Shown: one piece after another, positions 1-7,099 of the stretch | Position numbering within the stretch: the stretch's first letter is position 1 | Layout of the letters: each line of letters starts with the position of its first letter | From: Bacteroidetes bacterium UBA7692 | Lineage (GTDB): Bacteria > Bacteroidota > Bacteroidia > Chitinophagales > LD1 | NCBI GenBank assembly: GCA_002482725.1 | Contig: DLGO01000057.1 | Span: 277 to 21,183 of the forward strand | Reading direction: 5' to 3' | DNA: 20,907 bases | The notes under the pieces: generated by a model | What the model was told of the DNA's origin: nothing | Seen by the model: the letters and a program-made list of their open reading frames with translations, nothing else | The model's database searches: none | Translations under genes and position numbers: made by a program

Positions 1-130
1 ATAAGTGTAAAGGAGTGTGTATAGAGGGAAAGAGAAATGCAGAAGTGATGAGAAAAGCGTGCTAGAAATATGTTTGTGCCGCCAGCCACCTTTTCAACTC
101 ATTGTAGGTTTCGAACCCCCAAGGCCAGGT

Positions 131-751
131 CTATTTCAACCAATAGTAAAGCTGCTTTAGCCATTCGTTGTTCATAGATATCAAGCCATCTTCGCTTTTC
201 CACCACCGGTATTCGTCATACCTGGAACTGGCGGCGCCGTGTACGATAACGCGTATCCCGGAGCTTTCAAATTTTTGCCGAAAAACGTTGCCGGCCCTTC
301 GGGTGTGAAATTTTGAAGTGAGCAGTAATACCGTCTTATATTTTCTTTGAACACAAATCGGAAATACCACCCCAGCCTCCTCTTTAGTGCTTGTCCCTAC
401 TTCTATTACAGTAATCGCAGTGGCTGGAACTCCCTGTTTTAACAAATTCATTTTAGTGAATACACTTTCGGTAATATCCATATCTAATATTTCAAGCTCG
501 CGGACCTTGTTGGCTCCGGGGCAAATTATGCTTTTAGAAATGCCCGAATTGTATAAACGCACGGCCTCATTGCCCCTGTCGAGGCTTCCTCCGCTTAGTA
601 CAATTATGGCATCTGCTTTCTCGAGAGCGTCTTCCTGTATGAGCGCCGTAGCTAATGAGCGCAACAAGGGTTCACGGAAGATGTATGCTGCTACTAACAA
701 CAAACAAATGCAACCAAAACCAACAGCAAATTTTCTACTCATTAACTTCAT
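131..751 (-). CDS. SanA/YdcF-like (DUF218) membrane-anchored protein
   Basis: A 206-residue protein of the ElyC/SanA/YdcF (DUF218) family, whose members act at the cell envelope; the biochemical activity of most is unknown. One N-terminal membrane segment (about residues 8-24) is followed by the DUF218 core: DAIIVLSGG at 47-55, the STKEEA stretch at 121-126, LTSKFHTRRA at 144-153 and the terminal WWKSEDG and LYYWLK, typical of the family's C-terminus. The ATG at 749-751 gives a complete signal anchor; a second ATG at 740-742 (Met4) is equally possible, and neither has a visible Shine-Dalgarno. The gene diverges from the M3 peptidase across 142 bp containing a 12-bp inverted repeat. After the TAG stop the same frame stays open for 22 more codons (see findings). 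Family assignment is firm; the role is not known. Confidence 0.85.
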   Translation of the reverse strand: MKLMSRKFAVGFGCICLLLVAAYIFREPLLRSLATALIQEDALEKADAIIVLSGGSLDRGNEAVRLYNSGISKSIICPGANKVRELEILDMDITESVFTKMNLLKQGVPATAITVIEVGTSTKEEAGVVFPICVQRKYKTVLLLTSKFHTRRAGNVFRQKFESSGIRVIVHGAASSRYDEYRWWKSEDGLISMNNEWLKQLYYWLK

Positions 752-780
752 CTTAACTATGTGAGGAACGTCTTACTCAC

Positions 781-823
781 CTTATAATTACAAAGTAACC
801 AACAAATACAATGTAATTATAAG
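781..823. repeat. Perfect 12-bp inverted repeat in a divergent intergenic region
   Basis: The arm CTTATAATTACA at 781-792 is repeated exactly as its reverse complement TGTAATTATAAG at 812-823, with a 19-nt spacer. Arm centres are 31 bp apart, about three helical turns, so a dimeric regulator could bind both arms on one DNA face. The repeat lies immediately upstream of a weak candidate promoter for the M3 peptidase (-7-like TACATTCG at 850-857), and 30 bp upstream of the sanA-like start. It could be an operator serving either gene. There is no T-run to make it a terminator. Arms are seen directly; function is inferred. Confidence 0.5.
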
Positions 824-893
824 TTCTTCAAAATCAGTAACCTTTATTTTACATTCGCAACTTACACAACAAACAGACGAAACGAATTTTTTT

Positions 894-2597
894 ATGGCAA
901 TCAGCAAATTCTCCCAGCTAGAGTATCGACGCCCTGATTTTGAGAAGATCAAGGTAAACTTCAACGAACTTCTAAGTAAATTTAAAGATGCTCCATCTGC
1001 CGATGCACAATCAGCAATTTTGGATGATATCAATGATTTGAGGAATGAGTTTAACACCTATTCGAGCCTTGCATCAGTGCGCAACTCAATAGACACAACA
1101 AACCAATACTACGAAGCAGAGAAAGATTATTTCGATGACCATGAGCCATTGTTCCGCGACCTGAACATCAACCTGTACAAGGCTTTGGGCAGCACACCAT
1201 TCAAAGCGGAGCTAAAAGAAAAATTCGGAAACCAGATATTCAATATTGCAGAAGTAAGTATCAAGAGCTTTGATACCAGCATCATCAATGACCTGAAAGA
1301 GGAAAACAGGCTGGGAACAGAGTACACCAAAATTGTTGCTACAGCATCGGTAGAATTCGAGGGCAAAACCCTAAACCTGGCAGGCCTTGACCCTTATGAG
1401 CAAAGCACCGACCGTGCTATGCGCGAAAAAGCAACAAGGGCAAAATTTCAATTCTTCACAAAGCACGAATCTGATTTCGACAGGATTTTTGACAAGTTGG
1501 TGAAAACCAGGACAGAGATTGCGGCTAAGCTTGGCTACAAAAACTTTATAGAGTTAGGTTATAAGCGCATGTTGCGCACAGATTATACGGCTGCAGATGT
1601 GGCTGTTTTCCGCAAGCAGATACTGGATTATGTTGTGCCAATCAGCAATGAATTGCGCGCGCGCCAGGCAAAAAGGATAGGGGTAGATAAATTGGAATTT
1701 TACGACATTGGGTTCCAGTTCAAATCCGGCAATGCCACACCAAAAGGCACTCCTGAGTGGATAGTAGAGAATGGCAAGAAAATGTACAGCGAGCTATCTC
1801 CGGAAACCAATGAGTTCTTCAACTTTATGATAAATAACGAGTTGATGGACCTGGTGAATAAACAAGGCAAAGCTGCCGGAGGTTACTGCACGCACTTCCC
1901 TAAATTCAAGGCACCTTTTATTTTCTCCAATTTCAATGGTACTTCGCACGATATAGATGTGCTGACACACGAAGCGGGTCACGCGTTCCAATACTTCCAA
2001 AGCCGCCATTTCGATTTGGATGATTACGCATTCCCAACCTATGAGGCGTGCGAGATACATTCTATGAGCATGGAGTTCTTTACCTGGCCATGGATGAAGT
2101 TGTTCTTTCAGGAAGACGAGAATAAATATAAGTTCTCACACATCTCTTCATCATTGCTATTCCTGCCTTATGGCGCTACTGTGGATGAGTTTCAGCATGT
2201 AGTTTACGAGAATCCCGACCTGAGCCCTGCGCAGCGCAGAGAGGCTTATGTGGAGATAGAGAAGAAGTACCGCCCTTACGTGAACTATTCAGGAATAGAT
2301 TACCTGGAGCGCGGAGGTCTTTGGCACCGCCAGGCGCATATTTTCCGCTCGCCTTTTTACTATATCGATTATTGTTTGGCTCAAATATGTGCCTTCCAGT
2401 TTTGGATAAAGTCTCAGGAAGATTTTAAATCTGCATGGCAGGATTATAATACACTGTGTAAAGCAGGTGGTAGCAAGAGCTTCCTGGACCTGGTGAAGCT
2501 GGCAAACCTGCAATCTCCATTTGATCCTAACTGCATTCAACCGGTTATGAAAAAAACGGGCGACTGGTTAAAGAACATAGACGACAGCAGCTTCTAA
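894..2597 (+). CDS. M3 family zinc oligoendopeptidase (PepF-like)
   Basis: A 567-residue cytosolic metallopeptidase of family M3 (oligoendopeptidase F/thimet group), which cleaves short peptides released by larger proteases. The zinc site is intact: H359-E360-A-G-H363 in DVLTHEAGHAF, with the third ligand Glu387 in EACEIHS 24 residues later, the spacing expected for M3. The N-terminal half is helix-rich, as in the family. No signal peptide is present, so it acts in the cytoplasm. Length matches the compact oligoendopeptidase branch. The ATG at 894 follows a T-run with no Shine-Dalgarno, usual for Bacteroidota. A weak promoter may lie at 827-857 (TTC, 20 nt, TACATTCG), just downstream of the 12-bp inverted repeat. 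No partner gene is adjacent. Exact substrates cannot be read from the sequence. Confidence 0.93.
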   Translation: MAISKFSQLEYRRPDFEKIKVNFNELLSKFKDAPSADAQSAILDDINDLRNEFNTYSSLASVRNSIDTTNQYYEAEKDYFDDHEPLFRDLNINLYKALGSTPFKAELKEKFGNQIFNIAEVSIKSFDTSIINDLKEENRLGTEYTKIVATASVEFEGKTLNLAGLDPYEQSTDRAMREKATRAKFQFFTKHESDFDRIFDKLVKTRTEIAAKLGYKNFIELGYKRMLRTDYTAADVAVFRKQILDYVVPISNELRARQAKRIGVDKLEFYDIGFQFKSGNATPKGTPEWIVENGKKMYSELSPETNEFFNFMINNELMDLVNKQGKAAGGYCTHFPKFKAPFIFSNFNGTSHDIDVLTHEAGHAFQYFQSRHFDLDDYAFPTYEACEIHSMSMEFFTWPWMKLFFQEDENKYKFSHISSSLLFLPYGATVDEFQHVVYENPDLSPAQRREAYVEIEKKYRPYVNYSGIDYLERGGLWHRQAHIFRSPFYYIDYCLAQICAFQFWIKSQEDFKSAWQDYNTLCKAGGSKSFLDLVKLANLQSPFDPNCIQPVMKKTGDWLKNIDDSSF

Positions 2598-2620
2598 AAT
2601 TAGGTAGCTTTTAAATAGTT

Positions 2621-2665
2621 TTTAGGAGAATCAACACTTACTTTTGTAGTGGAGGTTCTCCTAAA
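2621..2665. repeat. 10-bp inverted repeat centred on the pdxH -7 box
   Basis: TTTAGGAGAA at 2621-2630 is matched perfectly by TTCTCCTAAA at 2656-2665. The 25-nt spacer contains the -7-like TACTTTTG at 2639-2646, and the dyad centre (2643) coincides with the centre of that box. This geometry suits an operator where a dimeric repressor would cover the core promoter and start site. As RNA only the right arm would be transcribed, so a hairpin terminator is unlikely. Direct observation for the arms; the operator role is inferred. Confidence 0.5.
2639..2646 (+). promoter_or_regulatory. -7 element of the pdxH promoter
   Basis: TACTTTTG fits the Bacteroidota primary-sigma -7 consensus TAnnTTTG exactly. 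The expected -33 region (about 2617-2622) is only T-rich (GTTTTT), so the match rests on the -7 box. Transcription would begin near 2652, about 24 nt before the ATG at 2676. That excludes the upstream in-frame GTG at 2649 as the pdxH start. Confidence 0.5.
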
Positions 2666-2675
2666 TTTTTATACC

Positions 2676-3320
2676 ATGTCCATCAAAGTAGATCTTCATG
2701 ACCAGCGCCAATCTTATGAGCGCGCAGCGCTGGATGAATCAAGCGTAAATAGTGACCCTGTTGCCCAGTTTCAAGCCTGGTTCCAAGAGGCCGGGGAAAG
2801 CGATATAAAGGAACCTAATGCCATGACATTGGCTACGGCTACTACAGATGGTAAGCCTTCAGCGCGTATTGTGTTGCTAAAAGAGTTTAGCCATGATGGA
2901 TTTGTATTTTATACCAACTACCGCAGTCGCAAAGGGGAAGAGCTTTTGCAAAACCCTCATGGCGCGTTGTTATTCTTTTGGGATGAACTGGAGCGGCAGG
3001 TGCGCATAGAAGGCACATTGCAAAAAGTAAGTGCAGATGTGTCAGATGCATATTTCGCTATAAGACCAAAGCTAAGCCAGATGGGTGCTATAGCATCTAA
3101 GCAGAGCAGTATCATTGAAGGGAGGCAAATCCTGGAACAGGAAATGGAGAAACTGGAAGGTACAGCCGAATTAAAACGGCCGCAGGATTGGGGTGGTTAT
3201 GTATTGGTGCCGGAATACTTTGAGTTTTGGCAAGGTAGAAGGAGCAGGCTGCATGACCGTATAACCTATGTAAAGCAAGAAGGCGCTGCATCCTGGAAAA
3301 TACAACGCCTTGCTCCTTAA
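2676..3320 (+). CDS. pdxH: Pyridoxamine/pyridoxine 5'-phosphate oxidase
   Basis: FMN-dependent oxidase that converts pyridoxine or pyridoxamine 5'-phosphate to pyridoxal 5'-phosphate, the last step of vitamin B6 synthesis and salvage. From the ATG at 2676 the protein has 214 residues, close to the usual 210-220. FMN contacts are recognisable in SARIVLLK (62-69) and YTNYRSRKGEEL (79-90). The substrate-phosphate region FWQGRRSRLHDR (184-195) carries the expected Arg and His, and the chain ends in the family's RLAP. The frame opens earlier at GTG 2649, but that codon lies within or before the likely transcription start, so I prefer the ATG. The gene stands alone, with a -7 box framed by a 10-bp inverted repeat, which suggests regulated expression. 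It converges on the bTHX gene 18 nt away. Confidence 0.96.
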   Translation: MSIKVDLHDQRQSYERAALDESSVNSDPVAQFQAWFQEAGESDIKEPNAMTLATATTDGKPSARIVLLKEFSHDGFVFYTNYRSRKGEELLQNPHGALLFFWDELERQVRIEGTLQKVSADVSDAYFAIRPKLSQMGAIASKQSSIIEGRQILEQEMEKLEGTAELKRPQDWGGYVLVPEYFEFWQGRRSRLHDRITYVKQEGAASWKIQRLAP

Positions 3321-3338
3321 ATATCGTAAAACGAGTTA

Positions 3339-3557
3339 TTATTCAGGTTTTGCTTCAGCTTTTTTAGCCGGAGCACGTTTTGCGGTTTTCTTTTCACCTT
3401 CTTCAGCTACTGCTTTTTTAGCTGCTGGCTTTTTCTTTGCAACATCTTCAGTTGCTTCAGCTACTACCGTAGATTTAACTGCTTTATGAGGTCTTGAGTT
3501 ACCAAAAGAACCACTAAAAATTTTTCCTTTACGGGTGCGTTTATCTCCTCTGCCCAT
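3339..3557 (-). CDS. Ribosomal protein bTHX with a basic Lys/Ala-rich tail
   Basis: A 72-residue protein whose first 25 residues (MGRGDKRTRKGKIFSGSFGN, then SRPHK) match the small 30S peptide bTHX, first seen on the Thermus 30S subunit head, where it is only about 26 residues long and stabilises 16S rRNA folds. About 45 further residues form a low-complexity tail rich in Lys, Ala, Glu and Pro (KKKPAAKKA, KRAPAKKAEAK), resembling histone H1 tails. A promoter fits just upstream (3582-3611) and leaves a leader of about 20 nt. The gene converges on pdxH with an 18-nt gap and no visible terminator between them. The N-terminal identity is convincing; the tail's function is unknown. Confidence 0.85.
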   Translation of the reverse strand: MGRGDKRTRKGKIFSGSFGNSRPHKAVKSTVVAEATEDVAKKKPAAKKAVAEEGEKKTAKRAPAKKAEAKPE

Positions 3558-3581
3558 TGTCGATTAGTTTAATATTCTGCG

Positions 3582-3611
3582 CGAATATAGTTTATTAAAA
3601 TTTTATTGAAA
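3582..3611 (-). promoter_or_regulatory. Candidate promoter of the bTHX gene
   Basis: Reading the minus strand: TTTC (3611-3608), 18 nt, then TATATTCG (3589-3582). Each box differs by one base from TTTG and TAnnTTTG, and the spacing equals that of the clpP promoter in this window. The -7 box overlaps a small dyad, ATATTC-N5-GAATAT (3572-3588). Confidence 0.4.
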
Positions 3612-3623
3612 GTCTATTATGAA

Positions 3624-3848
3624 TTAGTTTACGTTCGGCTCCTTAGAAACGAATAGGAACGTAAGCCCAATTGATAATAATAAGAAAGCAATAAATGCAG
3701 GGATAGCATATCCTGTTTCCAAAAACGTAAGGTGCTTTTTTGGATCGTTGTAATCAAAAAAGTTAGAGGTATTAGCTCTTAAAAACGCAAGGAAAATGGT
3801 TAGGAATGTTCCAACTACTGTAAAGATTCCCCCTATAATTTTAGACAT
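3624..3848 (-). CDS. Small two-helix membrane protein, function unknown
   Basis: I do not recognise this 74-residue protein. It has two hydrophobic helices (about residues 4-24 and 48-67) joined by a polar loop with NTSNFFDYNDPKKH, and a short charged C-terminal end (SKEPNVN), so it is an inner-membrane hairpin. A promoter with an exact -7 box (TACATTTG) and a TTG 19 nt upstream lies 29-59 nt before its ATG, which supports a real expressed gene and this start. It is followed by bTHX on the same strand, but bTHX appears to have its own promoter. It could be a conserved DUF small membrane protein that I cannot name. Confidence 0.65.
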   Translation of the reverse strand: MSKIIGGIFTVVGTFLTIFLAFLRANTSNFFDYNDPKKHLTFLETGYAIPAFIAFLLLSIGLTFLFVSKEPNVN

Positions 3849-3876
3849 AACTGCTTCTTTAAAATGTTTTGCTTGG

Positions 3877-3906
3877 CAAATGTAATGCGAAATGAATATT
3901 GTGCAA
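3877..3906 (-). promoter_or_regulatory. Promoter of the small membrane protein gene
   Basis: Minus strand: TTG (3906-3904), 19-nt spacer, TACATTTG (3884-3877). The -7 box is an exact match to the Bacteroidota consensus TAnnTTTG. Transcription would start near 3870, giving a leader of about 20 nt. Confidence 0.55.
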
Positions 3907-3993
3907 GGGTTTTCAACACTAATAAATTGACAAAACCGATATTCTTGCTACACTTCACCGTTAAGTTTCTATGTAATTGGACAATTGGTGCGC

Positions 3994-6102
3994 TTAGTAG
4001 CCGCCCAGATACTTGCGCATAAACCACTCGCCTGTCAGTAGTAATAGGATAAGCGCAAAAATCCATTTCAGGTTTATGGCGCTTTCAGTAAGAAAAGTAT
4101 CGTATAGCACAGATTTTAGCTTGTTACTTCCTATTATTTCTTCAGCAAGCGCTTCGGCCCCGCTTACTCCAACCATTTTCCCTCCATGCTGCGCGGCAAG
4201 GGTATTCAGCAAAGTATGGTCTGCCCTGGTGCGCAGTGCCTCTAGTTGCAACGGACTTATGCTGAATCGTCCGTTGGCTGTATAGGTGTTGTTGCCAAGC
4301 TTGGTATTTGCCTTATAGCTGTAGCTACCTACCGGCAATGTTCCCATATTGGCAGAGTACGCACTTTCGGTACGGCTGAATTGAGCATTATATATTTTGC
4401 CATCCTCTGCTTTTATCTCCAGGTTTACATCCGGGGTATTGACCAGTTCGTAGTTGGCATTCAGCAGTTGGGCATCCAGAAGTACAGGCTCATTGTCGCT
4501 GAAAATATTTTTTGGCAATACCACTTTAAATGGCCTCTTGTCTGCCTTTACCGAAAGGTATTGCACGCTTTTAGAAATAAGCTCATTGGTGGCATTATGG
4601 TTTTTGTTCATTAGGTAGTCATAAAACCTCCAACGCCAAATACCCTCCCCAGCTATTACTCCTATCTTTTGCCCTGCGGCCTCATAAAAGCTGATCAATG
4701 GATAATCTGTTGGTACATTGTTGATGCGCTGTTGCAGTAACACCTGAGCTGCTGCACTGGATTTGTATTCACCAAACAGAACTTCAAACGGTGGAAGTTT
4801 AGGTAGTGCCTCTGCTGTGGCAGGGGAAAGTGTAAAAAGGCTGAATGACTTATTTACAATTCCTGCGGCATCGTCAAATTTGCTGTTTCCGGCATTTATA
4901 TTAATTGCCTGTTGCAGCTTGTTTAGCTCTGCTGTGTTGGTTGCTGCGCCTACTATAAAGAGTAGAGATTTGTTTTGCTCCTTTGCCTTGTTGATGATGT
5001 TGGCGGCATTATTCCTTGCAGAGGGCAACTGGTGCAATACTACAAGATTGTACTCGCTGATGTCTTTGGTAAAATCATCAATGTATGCTACTTCTACCTG
5101 ATATGCTTTCGCGCTTTCTGCCGCAGATTTTATGGCTGAAATATCAGGGTGAGGAGCATTGGCTACAATCAGGATTTTTTGCTTGCCATCCAGTACCTCA
5201 ATAAACACATCCCGCACATTGTTTTTGTAGGTTACCTCTCCTTCCAGATTAGATAAGCTGACGCGATAGCGGGAGATGCCATTTTGTGCTGCCGGTAACA
5301 ACACGTCAACCAGCTGCGCATCCTGCAGGCCATTTATCGCAATCTGCCGTGTAAACAATTTAATGGCCGTTGCATTTTCCTTTATCTCTTCTACGGTTAA
5401 CATGCTCTGCTTTCCGCTCAGGTTAGTTGCTTCTATTTCTATGCGTAGTGGGATTTGCTCGTTCAGATACGCAGTTTTGTTGTGTTTAACTGCTGCAAGG
5501 CGAAGATCCGTTTGCATTGTAGTGTCCCCAAGAGCAATCGTGTAAATATTAAAAGGGGCCTGCTCTGTAGCATATATGGGGTTGATGCCCTGGTTGTAAA
5601 TACCATCGCTGGCAAGCACCACAGCGCCAAGGTTTTGGTTGAAATACCTATCACCTATCTGCTCCATGGCATCAGATAGATTGGTAGCTTTACTTCCATA
5701 CCCAAAATCAAAACCGTTGCCTAGCTTATCGCCTACAGAGAATATTTCGACCTTGTATTTTTCTGACAACTTATCTTTTAGAGATTCAAGTGCTTTTTTG
5801 AAGTTGGTAGAGTCTTGTCCTTTGAAGCTGTTTTTAATTGATTCACTATTGTCTTGTAGCAGCACTACGATTGGCTTTTGTTCTTCAGTTTTCCTCAATT
5901 TCAGAAAAGGGGATAATAAAAGTACGGCAAGCACAGTAACAGAGATGGCACGCATAACAGCCATGGTGTACAATAAATACTTATTGGCAACTCCGGAAAA
6001 GCTTTTTTCCCTGAAGTACAATAGAGCAGCATACCCAATACCCAAGATGGCGCATACCAAAATGAGCCAGGGCGAGTATTCAAAATTTATGGAACTATTC
6101 AT
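3994..6102 (-). CDS. Membrane-anchored VWA-like (MIDAS) protein
   Basis: A 702-residue envelope protein. Two N-terminal membrane helices (about 11-30 and 43-66) are followed by a von Willebrand A-type domain with a complete metal-ion-dependent adhesion site: D84-x-S86-x-S88 in VLLQDNSESIK, T140 in SKATNLSD, and D166 in VVLASDGIYNQG. After this come beta-rich segments, and a Rossmann-like stretch near 310-400 (ILIVANAPHPDISAI), which in relatives is often annotated as glutamine-amidotransferase-like. A last membrane helix is at about 679-695 (LKWIFALILLLLTGEW). The layout places the VWA and middle domains outside the cytoplasmic membrane. VWA domains usually scaffold protein complexes; the partner is unknown here. 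The gene lies 122 nt downstream of fabG on the same strand, with no terminator visible, so read-through from fabG is possible. Confidence 0.8.
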   Translation of the reverse strand: MNSSINFEYSPWLILVCAILGIGYAALLYFREKSFSGVANKYLLYTMAVMRAISVTVLAVLLLSPFLKLRKTEEQKPIVVLLQDNSESIKNSFKGQDSTNFKKALESLKDKLSEKYKVEIFSVGDKLGNGFDFGYGSKATNLSDAMEQIGDRYFNQNLGAVVLASDGIYNQGINPIYATEQAPFNIYTIALGDTTMQTDLRLAAVKHNKTAYLNEQIPLRIEIEATNLSGKQSMLTVEEIKENATAIKLFTRQIAINGLQDAQLVDVLLPAAQNGISRYRVSLSNLEGEVTYKNNVRDVFIEVLDGKQKILIVANAPHPDISAIKSAAESAKAYQVEVAYIDDFTKDISEYNLVVLHQLPSARNNAANIINKAKEQNKSLLFIVGAATNTAELNKLQQAININAGNSKFDDAAGIVNKSFSLFTLSPATAEALPKLPPFEVLFGEYKSSAAAQVLLQQRINNVPTDYPLISFYEAAGQKIGVIAGEGIWRWRFYDYLMNKNHNATNELISKSVQYLSVKADKRPFKVVLPKNIFSDNEPVLLDAQLLNANYELVNTPDVNLEIKAEDGKIYNAQFSRTESAYSANMGTLPVGSYSYKANTKLGNNTYTANGRFSISPLQLEALRTRADHTLLNTLAAQHGGKMVGVSGAEALAEEIIGSNKLKSVLYDTFLTESAINLKWIFALILLLLTGEWFMRKYLGGY

Positions 6103-6224
6103 GTATAACCTGCTATCAGCTATGATTTAAGACTTACTACAAAGGTGTACGAATTTTAAGAACGGAACTGACAATTTTTCTAATAATACAGTTGGTAGCG
6201 AAGACTATTTAAGTCGTTTCTGCT

Positions 6225-6968
6225 TTAGCGGCACATTCCCCCACACACACTCAGCACTTGCCCCGAAACATATTTAGACAGGTCACTTGCCAGAAAAAGG
6301 GCGGCATTTGCTACTTCTTCTCCGGTACCCATACGGTTGAGCGGTATCTGTTTTATGATACTTTGCTTTGTTTCTTCATTCAGCACATGGGTCATATCGG
6401 TTTCTATAAATCCCGGAGATATCGCATTGCAGCGGATACTTCGTGAGCCAAACTCATCGGCTACCGACTTGGTAAAGCCGATGATGCCGGCTTTGGATGC
6501 TGCGTAGTTTGCCTGTCCCGCTTGCCCCTTTATTCCTACTATAGATGTCAGGTTGATTATAGAGCCCTGTTTGGCACGCAGCATGTGTTTGCTTACATGT
6601 TTTGTAAGGTTGAATATGCTTTTTAGATTGGCCTGTATCACTTCGTCAAACTGTTGTTCTGTCATGCGCAGCAGCAGGTTGTCACGTGTAATGCCGGCAT
6701 TGTTTATCAGCACATCTATTTTGCCAAAATCTTTTACTACTGCATCTATCAGCTGTTCGCTTTCCGCAAAGCTGCCCGCGTCGGATTTATACCCTTTTAT
6801 TTTGGCAGACGAAGTATTCAGGCGCGTTTCTATTTCCTGAGCCTTCTCTGCAGAGTTCAAATAGGTGAAAGCTACGGAGGCTCCGTTTTTTACAAAGGTT
6901 TCTACTATAGAAAGCCCTATACCCCTGGTTCCTCCTGTTACTAAAACTACTTTTCCTTCCAACAACAT
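6225..6968 (-). CDS. fabG: 3-oxoacyl-[ACP] reductase FabG
   Basis: NADPH-dependent short-chain dehydrogenase, 247 residues, the usual FabG length. It reduces 3-oxoacyl-ACP in each round of type II fatty-acid elongation, in the cytoplasm. The cofactor loop TGGTRGIG (11-18) and NNAG (89-92) are present, with the catalytic set N114, S142, Y155 and K159 (ANYAASK). The C-terminus SGQVLSVCGGM is typical of Bacteroidota FabG. The ATG at 6966-6968 is the natural start before the first beta strand. It diverges from the histidine ammonia-lyase gene, with 131 nt between starts. No other fab gene is adjacent, so an FabG-like SDR with another acyl-carrier substrate cannot be excluded, but the motif set favours the housekeeping enzyme. 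Confidence 0.9.
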   Translation of the reverse strand: MLLEGKVVLVTGGTRGIGLSIVETFVKNGASVAFTYLNSAEKAQEIETRLNTSSAKIKGYKSDAGSFAESEQLIDAVVKDFGKIDVLINNAGITRDNLLLRMTEQQFDEVIQANLKSIFNLTKHVSKHMLRAKQGSIINLTSIVGIKGQAGQANYAASKAGIIGFTKSVADEFGSRSIRCNAISPGFIETDMTHVLNEETKQSIIKQIPLNRMGTGEEVANAALFLASDLSKYVSGQVLSVCGGMCR

Positions 6969-7099
6969 ATGATGCTTCTTTACCGCAAATAAAAGTGATA
7001 CTGCTTACAAACTGAAAACGGAGCGTTAATAGTTGGGATTTTATCATTGTTATGCACCCATGTGTTTCCGTACAATAATTATTTCGCTAATCTTGAAAC

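Noticed and set aside
104..120. T-arm-like sequence GGGGGTTCGAAACC on the minus strand near the left edge
   Set aside because: The stem pairs poorly, and no anticodon, D-arm or acceptor stem can be folded around it.
387..764. 125-codon plus-strand open frame over the SanA-like gene
   Set aside because: It is antisense to a clear DUF218 protein and its product has no recognisable domain.
2649..2675. Longer pdxH beginning at GTG 2649
   Set aside because: The extra residues do not belong to the family, and the codon precedes the likely transcription start from the -7 box at 2639-2646.
4763..6130. Several plus-strand open frames over the VWA-like gene
   Set aside because: All are antisense shadows of a 702-residue gene with a complete MIDAS.
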